Assembly: GCA_936440205.1 (NCBI GenBank)
Contig: OW387133.1
Coordinates: forward strand, 11,684,001 to 11,748,000
Length of the DNA stretch: 64,000 nucleotides
Direction: 5' to 3'
Origin: Lepidonotus clava
Taxonomy: Eukaryota; Annelida; Polychaeta; Phyllodocida; Polynoidae
Below the pieces are notes generated by a model. It saw nothing but the letters and a program-made list of their open reading frames with translations. It made no database searches and was not told the origin of the DNA. Both the position numbers and the translations under genes were made by a program. Every line of letters starts with the position of its first letter. Positions within the stretch are counted from its first letter, which is position 1. Below, in pieces: positions 37,701-50,261 of the stretch.

Positions 37701-39361
37701 CTGCGCATATCCACGCAGATCCTAATGTCACCATCCGACTTCGGCACGACCACTAACGGAGAGACCCACTCTGTCGGCCTACTCGCTACCTCTTCGATAA
37801 TATCCTTCGCGAGCAGATCGTCCAACTTCTCGTCGACTTTATCCCTCAGTCCGAACGGCAGTCTCCGTACCGGCTGAGCTATGGGCCTCACCTCACCGTT
37901 GACGTGGAGTTTCAGCTGGAAGCCTTTCAACTTCCCGATCCCACTGAAAATCTCCGGGAACTTCTCGCGGACGTCACCGTCGCTACCTTCTGCGGTAATA
38001 GAACACACTATCTGAGACAGAGGTCCCACCCGCAACACATCCAGTTTCTCGGCGGTAGCCTTACTCAACAGGGTTTTGCCCGTCCCCTTAATTACGGTGA
38101 ACTCGTCCTTACACGATTTACCAGAAGCTGAGCACACAATGTCCGAACTAAATGTTCCCAATATTTCTATCGGCTCCATCTGACCATACGCGAACAATTT
38201 TTTAGTAGACTTTTGCGACACTGCCTTTACTTTGTTGGCCTTTAACCTGTCCCATGTCGCCTTATCCATGAGGTTACACGAGGCACCCGAGTCAATAAGT
38301 ACCGACTTCAACTCGATGCCCCCTACCTTCAGGTCTACCATACCATCACGCGAACCTGTTCCCACGTGAAACGCGTGCTCGGTCTCTGGCTGTCCACCCT
38401 CTGACGTGTCGTCGCCGACCTGGTACGCCCTCCGATTACCACGACCGTTCCAGCCCTGTTGCCTGGGTCGCGCGTCACCAGCTCCGTCCTTCGGGCAGCA
38501 TATCGCGAAGTGTCCCTTACCGCCGCACTTGTTACAGGCCTTACCCCTGGCTGGACACTCTTTATCAACAGAAAAATGGTCAGACCGATTACAGTTATAG
38601 CAACGCTTGTCCCTGCGTGCAAAGTTCTTACCGCGACCTCCACCTTGGGTGTTACCGTTATTAGGTTTACCTTTCGGCCCGTCTCCTTTCCTTGGGCCCG
38701 TCTCCTTTTTGCGCACCACGTTCACCTGGGCGGCTGGGGTAGTATGACTCATCGACTTCATCTGAGCCTCGACCGCCTCATTCGCGCGTGCTAAATCCTG
38801 TAAATCTTTAAGTTTAACATTACCGGACTTCTCGAGAAACTTACGTCGTAGTCTCTGATCGCGGCATTTTTCGATCAGCTGATCCCTGATGGCCTCGTCC
38901 ACATCCGTGAAGTCGCACGACTGCGACCTTTGTCGAAGCCTACACACGAACTGGTCGACGGTTTCCCCCGCCTCCTGCTCCAGCTGACGAAACATATGCC
39001 TTTCAAAAGGGACGTTTACAGAGGGCACAAAATGATCATCTAATACCTTCATACTCTCCACGAGTGACAAGTCCTTGTCCTCCGCGACCAGACTATAAAA
39101 CACCTCCTGCAAGTCCATGCCCCCTGTATGCAATAAAAGTGCCACCTTTTGTTCCTCCTCGGTAACCCCTTTGGATTTTACATATAAATTGAAGGCCCTT
39201 TTCCACCTTTTCCAGCGCGCACACAAGCTAGTGGGGTCTCCCTTGGGGTCAAAACTGGACAGACCACCCAATTCCAGAGACTTCATCCTATTTACCACCT
39301 CATTACCACCACCATTTCCACCACCGGCTGCGCCCTGGTCCTCGTTCTCGGGTGGTGCCAT
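34753..39361 (-). pseudogene. Fossil gag-pol of the Ty3/Gypsy element
   Basis: Begins MAPPENEDQGAAGGG. Capsid-like gag is followed by two CCHC-type zinc knuckles (about residues 254-289: CYNCNRSDHF..., CNKCGGKGHF...), an aspartic protease (VLIDSGASCNLMD), reverse transcriptase (FSKLDLKWGFHQIELE; NIADDL at the catalytic box), RNase H (TDHKPLECIYG) and integrase (HEGHQG...CHGC, then VDLMGPLPTGESLLVIVDYY). Gag and pol share one reading frame. Broken in the 3' part of pol, about two breaks. Confidence 0.9.
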
Positions 39362-40183
39362 CGCGTGCGTGTGTGTGTAATTACCCAGTAGTATAACGCG
39401 CGTATCAAAATTGCATCAAAATGTACCAATACAAATCAATACAGTACTACCATAAACCACAATATAATGCACAATAAACCACAATGTTATGCACAGAATC
39501 AAATGTCAATACCACACAATATTTCAATATGCAGGCAAAATCAGATGTCACAACAGGCAAATTATTCAGGCATCAATTAGACATACAATTATTCACACAT
39601 CAATGACAACAACACAATATTATCACTCAATGCTGAAAGTCAATGCATATCAGTCCAGGCCAGGTTTGGCCCTCCTTGCCCTGAAAATAGATGTCAACAT
39701 TATAAAGACACCACTGTCAACACTCCTCCAGTGCCAACCAGTTCTCCAGTTTTGGTCAACCAGCCCTCCTTTTTGGGCCAACCAGTCCTCCTGTTGAAAC
39801 TTCTCCCAGTAAATGCACCTTGTCAGTCCCCAGTGCACTGTCAGTGTCAGTTGTGACTCCTCCTAGGATCCTGTGACAGCAGTCTCCAGTCCAAACATGC
39901 CTGTGACAGCCCCCTGTCAGTAGTCAGCACATGCCCTCTCCAGACCTAACTTGCTCTACAGTCAGCACACACACTGATAGTCACTTATCTTGTTGTGTTT
40001 CCTCTCCTAGACTCCTGTAGACTAGTTGAAAGTAGCCTCCCAGCCTGTGACAGTCCCACTGTCAACCCACAGCACATGGCAGTCAGGCCCAGCTCCAGTT
40101 CACCACTAGTTTCACAGTTTATCTCACTGACAGCACTTAACTTCATGTTCCCTTTCTTCCTTGGGCTTTCACCTCGTCGCCAG
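39362..40183 (-). other. Untranslated leader of the Ty3/Gypsy element
   Basis: About 820 bp between the 5' LTR and gag. AT-rich near gag, then a stretch with repeated CAACCAG and CTCC words near 39720-39800. No coding seen. Confidence 0.6.
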
Positions 40184-40356
40184 TGTAGAATCCATAATAA
40201 AGAACACCAGGAATACTTTGATACGCTTGTATTAATCTTCACTAAGTTACAGACTGCCTGCTCCGTCGGGGACGCCGTTACGTGCGCGCCCGGTGTCTCG
40301 GGAATGTTTTTCCCCCCACGATTGTTACCCGGCGGCGTTCCCGCCTCTCTAACACT
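40184..40356 (-). repeat. 5' LTR of the Ty3/Gypsy element
   Basis: 173 bp, partner of 34488-34660. Its outer edge lies about 100 bp upstream of the first coding ATG of the next gene (40458). Confidence 0.92.
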
Positions 40357-40457
40357 CAATGCTGTCAGAAACACTACCAAACGGCTTTTGGCCACCCTCG
40401 GCGATTTTCTATTGTACAGTAATTATTAACCGTAAACGTTATAAATGTAATTCAGAG

Positions 40458-43400
40458 ATGAAGACCTACTCAAAAAAGAAAAGCGGAGATGGAATGATCG
40501 GCCCTAGACCAGAAGAAGACAAATTTGATCGCGCAGTGGCAATGTCATCTAACGTATCCCAAAGTAGCAGTAAGCGCAGTTACAAATATTCTTTGAGACA
40601 TTTTGGAATGATATGACAAAGGCAACAAAAACAGTTAGCACTCATATCTTACATGATCTGATAGTATCAATAAAGAAAAAAATGCCATAAAAAGATAGAC
40701 GTCATAGTAATATATTTTTAGGCGAGATATCATAGCTGTAGGGAATACAGCAGATACATATGTTTTTATGAAAACCTAACAAAATGTATCTTCACAGGAT
40801 TATGATATCATTAGATTAAGTATACTTTTATATACCTAAAACTCCTTTTCATAGGTCTTAACACTAGGCCGTTTGACAGCGTGCAGAAGTCGGGCCAAAT
40901 GACTGAGGAGATGTCAGATTATACGTGGACGTGGACGTATACATACGGCACGGGGTCTTCGTTAACGGCACGTGGCGCCGACCTATCACCCATAGAAATT
41001 CCACGGAGGGAGCAGCCAGAGCATGAGGGTAAGATCTTAGATGATGAATATTGTTGAAGTTTAAGGTCCACAGATTTTGACATTCTCCAAGCAGATGTTT
41101 AGTATATATATAGGAACCAATTAGACATTACACTCGGTACCTGGTACTTGCTGTTATGATTATTACACAATCTGGGCTTGTTTTGTGAAATTCTATCTTC
41201 CTGTTATCTTTCAGAGATGAAATTTCTGACAGTCTACATCTTGTCCAGGGATTTTTTTTTTTCAATGATGAGAAATATTAGATTCCGAAAACCCAGCAAT
41301 ATGGTAGAACGTCACAGGAAGATTAGTTCTATTGGACCTTGTAGATTAATAATGGATAGATTTTTATTTTTAATCACCTAAAACTGATTGATTCCTAAAC
41401 AGTGTTTTCATCAGACTAAATACATTCACCTGCCCAGGTCCAGGTCAAACCAGTCACTTCGTTCTTGCTGGCCTCATAATATGTACTGCAGTACCCCAAA
41501 TTCTTGTAATTATGTTCACGACCGTTCTGTTTGATAGGTATAGGAATTTCTGACCTCATCCTACCAAACGTTGAAGATGAATTGGATGAAAAGATCCAGA
41601 GATGGCTTCAGAACAGCCAAAATGAATCACCAGGTACGTAAAATTGACCATGTCACATGTGGAATATTATTTTCACTCCCGAATGAGAAACGGAACCATT
41701 TCGTCTTACCGTAGTCACTAGAAAAGGATTCTCGAGCGGTTAAGGGGGAAAGTTTGTGAGGAGAATAAAAAATGACGTACAAATACTACAATATATTGTG
41801 AAAATGTAACTTCTCAATCCAATTCTTAGCTTACTTTGATTACATACATTTTCTCAACATATTTATGCTTCATGTATTACAGAACACATGGGTTCAATCG
41901 ACCCTGTTCAGTCCCCCATAAAGGAAAAGGTGCCTGTCCAACGTAGCCAAAGAATGAATTCAACTCTACTTGATTCATCCAGGGCACAAAATGCCGAGGA
42001 TGCGATGCAGAACTGGCAAGGCATATCAACAATATATGGTATGTGTATGTCTCTTTCAAAAACTCTATTGTAAGCGATGTCTCTGTTTTTAACTCTAGAT
42101 TTGTGCATCATAGATATCCATAATCGACGATGGATCATTTTTTCTATTGGATCGAAAGATTATTATTTTATCATACTCTTAACTTTGTAGAAGACGAAGA
42201 GACGTTCCACCCTAAGTCCAAAAGTGTAAAGAAAGTTCAGAAAGGAATGCAGCAAGTGTTAGAAACTACTCCTCGTGTAATAAAGAAATCAGGAACTCCT
42301 GGGTAAGAATATATGTACACTTGTATACTGTAAACATCTTCCTTTAGTCGGTTTTCCAAAGTATTGCTGACGTTCAATATTTCACATAGAATTAATCCAC
42401 AAATTACCCGCACGTAATTTCTCAAGTTTAACAACCTAGGATGGAATCACGACATCCATAGGGCAACTCTACATGCCCTTGGCTGATAATAATCAATGTG
42501 TTTCCGGCCCCGAGCCAATTACCATAAGTGGGCATTTGTGTTTTCTCTCCTCACATTGTCTTACTCTGCACACGAAGTGAGCAAATTATGGATGGTTCAA
42601 CATTGTGAAAAAAAAGTTAGACAGCTCTAAATTAAAAAGCTGGAAAATACGCTACCCATTGATTATGCTTATCCAATCTTCATACAAGTATTGCTAGAAT
42701 ATTCTTAAAGGAACATTAGTAACTACTTACGTTAATGTATGTTATACCTCGAGTCTAGATGGATTTAATTTGTGAAAACTATAATGATAAATTCAATTCA
42801 AATGATATAGGACCCCGGTGAAAACAGAAGGCCATGAAAAAGAACGTCAAGGCTTTCTGAAGCCAAAGAAAGCTGAGTTGATGTTCGGTAAGGTCGTCTT
42901 ATACTCATAAGTTCTATAAATTATAAATTGTTCTTTGCACATTTAAGATTTGATACTCCGATAGACTTAAAAAAAGGCAACACTTTTAAGGAGCAATATA
43001 GATAACAAATTATTTTTACTCAAAAAAATTCCATTTCTAATTGACAGACTAAAAGTTCCTTTTCCCATTCCTCTAGGTGCACCTACAGCAGCTGAAAAGA
43101 ACTATGAGAATATAGAAAGGTGATCCTTTTCTCTTATTTATAACACCAGGGACATTTATACCTAGAAAATACTTTAAAGAGAACTGCGTAGGGCTTCCGA
43201 GGTCCTAGAAATCGGGGTAGAATTGAGATATTCCTTCTTTTATTTTCTTTTATTTTTTTTGGTTAAAATTGTGGGTGGAGGAAGCGGGGGCGCGGGGGAT
43301 CCAACGTTACGATTCTGCAGATAATTTTCGGTATTTGTTCAACCTAGAGTGGCATTTATTTGGGCTCATCTGGGAAATTTATGCAAAGGTTGTACCTGAA

Positions 43401-46400
43401 AGGTTTATTTGTGAATTTCACCATATATGTTTCAGTGCAACTACGCAAAAACGGACGGTAAAAGATCGGCCAGTACAGGACGGAATTGTGCACGACGGTT
43501 AGTACTAGTAGTGTAATGTAAAGAGCATAAGACGATGAACAGGATAAGAAGGCAAAGTTCCTTTATTTTCCCTAAGTTTTCCAAGTAGCTTTGTTGCCAT
43601 GATCACAACAAAAATCATTTGAAGTTATTTTGGAAGGGCCTACTTAAGAAGAGGATGGGAATTCCGAGGGTATTCGGACCGCTTCGAGTATCGGATGGGT
43701 AATAGCAAGTAAGGACGATTAGATTGTGGTGAGATTGGGAAGAGGACGAATTGTGAAGTAACTCAATTAAGGATGGGTTAGTTAGGTGACGGTAGGTAGG
43801 TAGAGGTGAGGAGGAGGAGAAGGCGAGGGAAAGTAGGTAACGTAAGGATGTGTTGCGTGAAGGGATTCTGGGTAGCGGGAGGTAGGGATAGGTAGATGTG
43901 GAAAGGCTGTGTAACGCATTTCAGGCTTCAAAGCCGGATTTTTAAAACCTTTAAAACTTTTTGTTTGGTCTATGTGACTTTTAAAACCTTTATTTTCCTC
44001 TCAATAACCTTTAAAAACCTTTTTTCATTTCAAGTGACTAATAAGTGTACAAATGTATAAAAAGGACATGAAATTTACGAAGAATCTGGACAAAGGAAAT
44101 CGTTGTGAATAAATGAAACTGTTCAAACATGATGTATTTCATTGGTGATATGGCTCATTTAAATGTATAAAGAGTGCGTCACTTTTTGCTTTCCAAAACG
44201 TTCTGACTTTATCATCAGGGACAGCATTCTTGAAATTCATAAGTAGGGTTTATGAGAAATTGAGCTTTTAAACGCAGGCTTGTTGCTGTTGTGGTGTGGA
44301 AAAACAGAGGGGTAATTTCTAGGGCCTACCTACTATTCTAAACACAGGGTGCTGTTCAGAGCAACCATACAGAACCATCCCTGCCTACAGCCTACTTGAT
44401 GTTGTTTATTTTTATCTAAAAGTGAAATTAATGTTGAATCCATTAAACTAAGGTAGTAGCACCAAGCATTAAGGAACAATGAAACTTGTGGTTTTGGTCT
44501 GAAATTTTCAACTGCGATTTTTCAAATGACATTTCTTTCCCTTACCCAACCTCTATTTCTTTAAATTGCGACCTTTCAATATAAAGGGACCTTTCTTCAT
44601 GATCCTCGCTTTGAGGCCTGTTATTGTTTTCTAGGACCTTAAATCTTCTGTTATTTTCCTTTTGCTGCAGTCATCCTGGTTGAATATTTTCTGATATTTC
44701 TAATAACGCTAAGATTTCTATTTAACAGAGCATGTAAAAAGCAATGTTTTTTTTTCCTAATTAAGCTGCAGGTAAGGAGGAAGCTGATCAGCACTCACCG
44801 CAGTGGGTATCCTTCAGAGAACGTCCTGAGGTATACAATTCTACTTTACATTCATGAAGGATGGGGCATTTATTTAGTTCATCACACCTTTCTAGACAGA
44901 GAACAAACATTGACTATGACATGTTTTCCAACTGTTATGTTCGTCTCAGGGTATCATCAAGCATCAAACCGGTAGATCAGTGTGCATGTACACTGAGGTT
45001 ACATAATGATGTACAAATTACCCTAATGAAATAAATAAATATATATATATTTAAAACAGAATAATTCTGGATTGTAAGCATTATACTTCATGAAACATAA
45101 GTCAGTGATGATTACAATATTCTATCTTCATGTGTACTGTAAGTGTTCATGTTGTGATCAGTATTTATATGTTACAGAAAAAGTCTGCCCAGACAAGCAC
45201 ACCTTGTAAGCGTGGAAATTTCAGTGATCATCTGAAAATGTTTAGCGTAAGTAACACACCCTCTTGACCATACAATTAAACCAATTAAAAACAAAACAAA
45301 TAACTAACCAATTAAAAACAAAACAAAGAAGAAATAAAACAAAAATCGAACTTGCTTTTCATTTCCAGGATAAGAAACTTGAATGATTACATTACAGCTG
45401 GGTAATGCTGTCTCATGTTTGTAGGTGGAACTTTCATCAGTTAATCCGGGTAACGAGACTGGGGTTGATCTGCCCATTTACTCCTCCCGCTTTGTTAATA
45501 GCAAAGAGATTATCACCGAGTCAGATTATCTCAACTCACTTTCTGCCGCTGCACGGACAATCTCAGTAAGTACATCCATGTAATCTTGTAGAAAAAAAAA
45601 AGAGATCTTCCAGATTTTCATTGTTACGATATCAAACAATTTTCATATGACATATTCGTCTGTGAGTCATTCATATAAAACTAAGTCGCTGTATTACGTA
45701 AGGAAATTCTGGAAAACACTTCGGTAAAGTTCTAACATTTTAAATTTAAAGTTACACACTGAATAAAAATTTCTGTTTTACGCCATGATATATAGGGTCT
45801 TCAGCCTATTCAAGAAAAATCCACGAACTCTCCAGAGAAAGACTTAAGTAAGAAGATTAAGCGCCCTAAGAATATTAAGCATCCTAAGATCCTTGAACAT
45901 AGAGATAATTCTTTAACCAAAAAACTCTCGAAGATGAGTATAGATGTGTTTTCCGTTCCGTCAGTATCAGAAGATGAACAAGCTGGTTCTGTTGAAAGCT
46001 ATACAAAGAAACCAAAGGGTATTGAACATGAAGAATCGGAAAACAAACTCACTTCAGCCCAGAAGAAAATAACTCCTATTCGACAGGCAAGACCCAAGCG
46101 CATTCAACCAAAGCGTAAGGTCGCCAATACACGGAGTAACAAAACAGCACCGAGGAAGTTGGCTTCAACTATGCAACGAAAGGGGATGCTCCCTAAAATC
46201 AGCCTCTCTGCAAAGAAAAAGAAAAGCACGCCAAAGAAGAAAACTTCAAATTCCAAAGTGAATAGAGCTAAGAAACTGACGGCGAAAAAACTTCAGATAA
46301 AGGAGAAGAGAACACATGAACGTACTTCAAGCTTAGGCGAACCTTTCACTTCACCCCCAGAATTACCACGATGGAGTAGAACTGGAAGAATAAGTGCAAG

Positions 46401-47728
46401 GAGAGATCGGTTGGGAAGCTACGAGCCACCAGCCTTCACCGTAGATATAATCGAGGGGAGAGGAGACGAAGTGTCGGCAGCCATCGAGGTAAGCTTTTAG
46501 ATCCTATGCTGTCTATGAAATTGATTGTTCTTTCTTAAAGTTCATTTTGAACATTGCACAATGCAAAGATTTGTGTGATTCCTTCTTGATTTTATTCATT
46601 TTTCAATTCGACCGACTTTTCAATCTTATCATTGTACGGAAAACATCACTAAATTGGGTTCTTGCGGAACCTCGTTTAAACAATCACTTTCAACAATGTA
46701 AAATCCATCATTTTGTAAACAAAATACGATCGTATCTTAATGAAATGAAACATTCAGAGATGCCAGATAGCAGAGATGAAAAATCCGGAAGCTAGGAAGA
46801 TTTGCGGATTTTCAGTTTAAAAACTAAAAAGGTGGAAAACTTAACAAGAAACCGTAAATTTATGGTTTTAAATGGCTTCAAAACGATACAGGAATAATTT
46901 GAAAATTGGAGACTTTTGAAATAAGAATGATTATATCGTGTTTTCTATACTAAAAATGGCAAAATTCTGGAAATCTAGAAAAATGAAATCTATGAACTCT
47001 GAAATCCTTCTTCAGATGACCTCGTCCGTCCCTATCTGTTGCCTCACCCTGTTTGACGAAGATTCATCAAGCCGAAAACCCTGCTGTCAACAAACCAAAG
47101 TGGACTACCAAAGTATTATCGCCGGCGTTCCTCAAGGTTTGTTAATTTTTCAACTTATTAATCTGTCTTACCAGCTTTTCATTTGAAGATAATATTCAGG
47201 GTGCCCACGCTTTTTCAAAAATCAATTTAAGACCTTTGTAAGACCTACTCTTGGCAAATTTAAGACCAATTTGCCACAGGTTACGAACAAATTTGATCGC
47301 TTATTTGACGTAAAAACAATCTGCAAAAAGCTACAATTTTGTTCATCCTAACATTGAGTTTAGATCCAATTTAAGACTTTTTAAGACCTCATGCAGGAAA
47401 AACGTGAAATTTAAGGCCCTTTTTAAGACCTTATATTTGAGAAAATCGATTTAAGACCTGTACCCTGAATATTGGTACATTATGGCTTATTTCAGGTTAA
47501 GAAAGGCTTTGGAACGCTAGCAGTTTGTAGTCATTTTCTTGTATATGGCGTTATTTTCTCGTATATGAAAGAAATGAAAGTCCCAAAGCAATCCGCTAGT
47601 ATCTAGAAATTGAATAGATTTATACTATCGCTTAAATGCATGTTTCGGTGTCATATTTTAAACGTTTGATTTACAATATAGAAGCGTCATTCATTTTTTC
47701 AGATTGCTTGGAACTCTTTGACTACTGA
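40458..47728 (+). CDS. Unrecognised basic, disordered nuclear-type protein, 14 exons
   Basis: Coding exons 40458-40569, 40855-41028, 41538-41633, 41883-42038, 42191-42302, 42811-42887, 43077-43119, 43436-43497, 44772-44830, 45178-45246, 45425-45565, 45796-46488, 47016-47136 and 47703-47728 join in phase to 646 residues. It starts MKTYSKKKSGDGMIGPRPEE. Conserved-looking patches are TWTWTYTYGTG (exon 2), ISDLILPNVEDELDEKIQRW (exon 3) and LPIYSSRFVNSKEI (exon 11). The large exon 45796-46488 is Lys/Arg-rich (KKKKSTPKKKTS) and ends LPRWSRTGRISARRDRLGSY followed by EPPAF. The C-terminus is GVPQDCLELFDY. This composition suits a chromatin, kinetochore or meiotic chromosome protein; the RxxR...SYEP patch faintly recalls the shugoshin C-terminal box, but the flanking residues do not fit and I give no name. 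The small exons 43077-43119 and 47703-47728 are the least certain. Confidence 0.65.
43660..43920 (+). repeat. Purine-rich intronic tract
   Basis: About 250 bp almost free of long pyrimidine runs on the plus strand, full of GGTAGG, GAGGAGGAG and GGGATAGG words. In the long intron between exons 43436-43497 and 44772-44830. Low complexity; no ORF. Confidence 0.6.
46777..46998. mobile_element. AAAAATCCGGAA element, copy
   Basis: Starts GATGAAAAATCCGGAAGCTA and runs nearly to the acceptor of exon 47016. An inverted relative lies at about 14440-14500 in an FSIP1 intron (AGGAAGACCATTTGCGGATT on the reverse strand). Non-coding. Confidence 0.45.
47191..47472. mobile_element. MITE family E (GGGTGCCCACGC), best copy
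   Basis: Ends AATATTCAGGGT and ACCCTGAATATT form a 12-bp perfect inverted repeat. Interior has many TTTAAGACC words on one strand. It sits in the last intron of the 14-exon gene. Fragments at about 10328-10380 and 18984-19229. Confidence 0.7.
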
Positions 47729-47857
47729 CAGAAGCCCATCATGTATCCGTATCTAACATTGTGACCTACAATTAGTCGGTCGATTATGTGAGTTCACTGG
47801 TTGATTAATTATTAGATGTAAAAATGTGATATATTTATACGAGCAAAGACCAGGTAT

Positions 47858-48186
47858 GCATTCCATAAAAATTTGGCGATAATTATCGCCAGTTAAAGCA
47901 CTTCCATAAAAGATTGGCGATACTCAAATTATTATCGCCAATGCCTCAAATCAGTATCGTGGCGATAATTACAAAATATCGCCGTTTTAAAAAAATATAT
48001 TTTCACAAATATTAATATATCAAAATATGTATATGTGACCAAGGAAGAAGCCTGTAAAATTTAAATTTGATTGAAAAAAAAATTGAACAAAAAAAATGAA
48101 AAACAAAAATTGTATGTGGCGATAACATTATGTTGGTATCGTGGTATCTCTTCAACCTGGATTATCGCCAAATTTTTATGGAATGC
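47858..48186. mobile_element. MITE family F, 26-bp perfect terminal inverted repeats
   Basis: A 329-bp element with 26-bp perfect inverted ends, starting GCATTCCATAAAAATTTGGC. Internal GGCGATAATTATCGCC palindromes extend the foldback. Lies just after the 3' end of the 14-exon gene. Only copy in the window. Confidence 0.8.
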
Positions 48187-48632
48187 CCCCCAGGTTGGAA
48201 TGCCAAATGTCTCTAAACATGCAATATTTGTTTGTTTTTTTCGACACAATTTGATGCTATTTATTTACATGTAAATAATTGCCTTTGAAACAATTAAGTT
48301 TTCGATGTGATGGGAAGAATGTTTCAGATTATTTCTGTAATGAAATCTCAAAATCATCCCGATCAACATGTGAAAATAAATCAATGAAAAAGATTAAGAA
48401 CACTGTATTCTTAAATGGATTTATTTTTCAATTAGATCATTGGATTACTTATGGCTATTGATGTAGACGAGAAAGTTGTATGTTACTATAAACTTAAGTA
48501 TTCACATGCTTTTTGTAAGAAGTTTTGATTACATTAGGCTTGTTAACTAGTGATAAATTATACACAGTTTGTAATTTGTTACAAAATAAACGCATTTTTG
48601 ACGCGGAAGGTTGTTTCTTTTCTTCTGTAGCA

Positions 48633-48897
48633 TGTAGAAGTAACGTACGCCAATAGCTTCTTAAGAGATATGCAGAAAGTTTCCACTTATGAAAGTGATT
48701 ACTACTTTGAGAAAGCATACACGCATAGAATTTGCTGCGAAATTAGAACTCCGCGTGGACAAATATACGGTTCAATTTACAAAACATTTTTTACGCCAAA
48801 TAAAACGGTTGCAAAAATGAGTTGGCTCTCAAGTATCAAATGTGTAGAAAAGTGTGGTTGGACTTTATGCATAACCGGTACATTCAGATTCACGTAG
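48633..48897 (+). CDS. Orphan open exon with strong acceptor
   Basis: A pyrimidine-rich acceptor (TTTCTTTTCTTCTGTAG) is followed by 87 open codons starting HVEVTYANSFLRDMQKVSTY and ending in a stop. It would join in phase to the exon ending at 46488, making an alternative C-terminus of the 14-exon gene, but not to exon 47016-47136. It has no recognised domain. It may be real alternative coding sequence or chance. Confidence 0.3.
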
Positions 48898-50261
48898 GGC
48901 CTGGTTCAGACGCACAGTACTGACCAATAATTAAAATTTTACAATCATGAACAGCAAATTCAGGACTAGAAATTATTGCGAATATATCCCAACTCCTGAC
49001 ACCATTTGGTCTTCCCGTACGTTTCCTTGGTAAGGTCCTCTATTTAAATCACAGCAGAGTATAATGTGCTTTAAAATGCTCACCCGCTATCACAGCTCTT
49101 TGGGGTCGAACGAATATAATAGATTAATAAAACGTTAGTAAAATCGTTCAACACCTGTCCATTGTGGTGAAATATTCGGGAACAAGACTACTAGTCGAGA
49201 CCTATATTTTTTATCTACATCTTTTACCGGTTAAAAACTACTCTTCAGCTTTGTAACTTCTTCTATGATTCGAAGTGGTATTTTTGGAATCAAAATTCGC
49301 TAAGGATCCGGAGAGGAACCGCTGTTCGGGTGTGGATTTAAAGAAATTATTCAGTTTTACTGATGACGTGTTTTGTTGTCTTGTTTTTACAAGGATAAAA
49401 TTCTTAAAATCACATGTAAAGTAAAACGTGTAGGCCTGCGAGTCGCACTTGCAAAACAGGATTTGACTATTTCCTGCAAGGTTCCCGGTACTGAACTGAT
49501 TAGATATGTACAAGTTAGAAACATTGGTGGGGACTTAAAAGTGTCTGTGGCATAAAACAAGGATCTGAACCCATTTCCCCAAGATATACACTGGAACCAG
49601 ACATTTTTCTATAATTCTTACACTCATTACTGGCCACGTGACTAAATTCAATCGTACTTATTTTTCAAAAGTAACCACTGAAAAATGTCTGCCCAACTAG
49701 AAACATTTCTGAAATCACTCCAGGGAGATTGCCCAAGTAAACTGATGATTTTGGAAACACATCCATGCATACTCCCAAACTAAGACCAAGCTGTCAGACA
49801 TTAAAGGTAATGCAACCTTTGCATAGTCCAGGGTCCCCACTCAAATTTCAAGGTCAAATTCCCTGAGTTTTCTTTCTTGCAGTAAATGTTCCCTCTCAAA
49901 GCTTCGATGACTTGTTCTTGTCTCAAAGCTTGTCATGTAAGATATGAATTATGGAGTTTTCTGAAAAAAAACTGTTTTCTCTTCGAAATGTGCAACCATC
50001 TGAATCACCAGAAAAGTCAAGAAATTTTTTTGTGTTTTGGTCAAATTTCTCAAATCCCTGCTTTTTCGCTGACAGGGAATTTTCTTTGCCATTTTTCATT
50101 TGTTCCCTGTGTAATGGGGACCCTGAGAATACCAACAACGAACTAAAACTCTATTGTAAATTTTCACGCTTGTGAAATACATCAACATATTTTCAAAAAG
50201 ATAAAAGGGAGAAATCTTGCTTGTGTTTATGAGGATGCAACAACTGGGACTTCTTTCAGAA
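48898..50261. other. Intergenic stretch with one MITE
   Basis: Includes an open stretch on the plus strand at 49390-49555 (DKILKITCKVKRVGLRVALA onward) after a plausible acceptor, but with no connected exon. A MITE occupies 49829-50125. Nothing else is supported. Confidence 0.35.
49829..50125. mobile_element. CAGGGTCCCC inverted-repeat element
   Basis: Starts CAGGGTCCCCACTCAAATTT and ends AATGGGGACCCTG, a short terminal inverted repeat of about 11 bp. Interior is AT-rich with TTTCCCTG words. Non-coding. Confidence 0.55.

Larger units (their letters stand above)
34484..40360 (-). mobile_element. Ty3/Gypsy LTR retrotransposon, young but broken
   Basis: A minus-strand element bounded by two 173-bp LTRs and a 4-bp target duplication CAAT (34484-34487 and 40357-40360). 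The coding order gag, zinc knuckles, protease, reverse transcriptase, RNase H, integrase is that of Ty3/Gypsy; no envelope gene is seen. A purine-rich tract precedes the 3' LTR, and TGGCGACGAGG directly after the 5' LTR may be the primer site. The LTRs differ at about one base, so insertion is recent. The 3' part of pol is locally rearranged, with about two breaks, so this copy looks inactive unless the assembly is wrong there. A Mag/SURL-like lineage is inferred only. Confidence 0.92.

Noticed and set aside
45796-46488. Shugoshin or CENP-C assignment from the RxxR...SYEPP patch
   Set aside because: The flanking conserved residues (EPSL..K.R, or the CENP-C tryptophan box) are missing and no N-terminal coiled coil was seen.
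45934-46500. A single-exon 188-residue gene
   Set aside because: It is the 3' part of exon 45796-46488 of the 14-exon gene; a donor at 46489 precedes the apparent stop.
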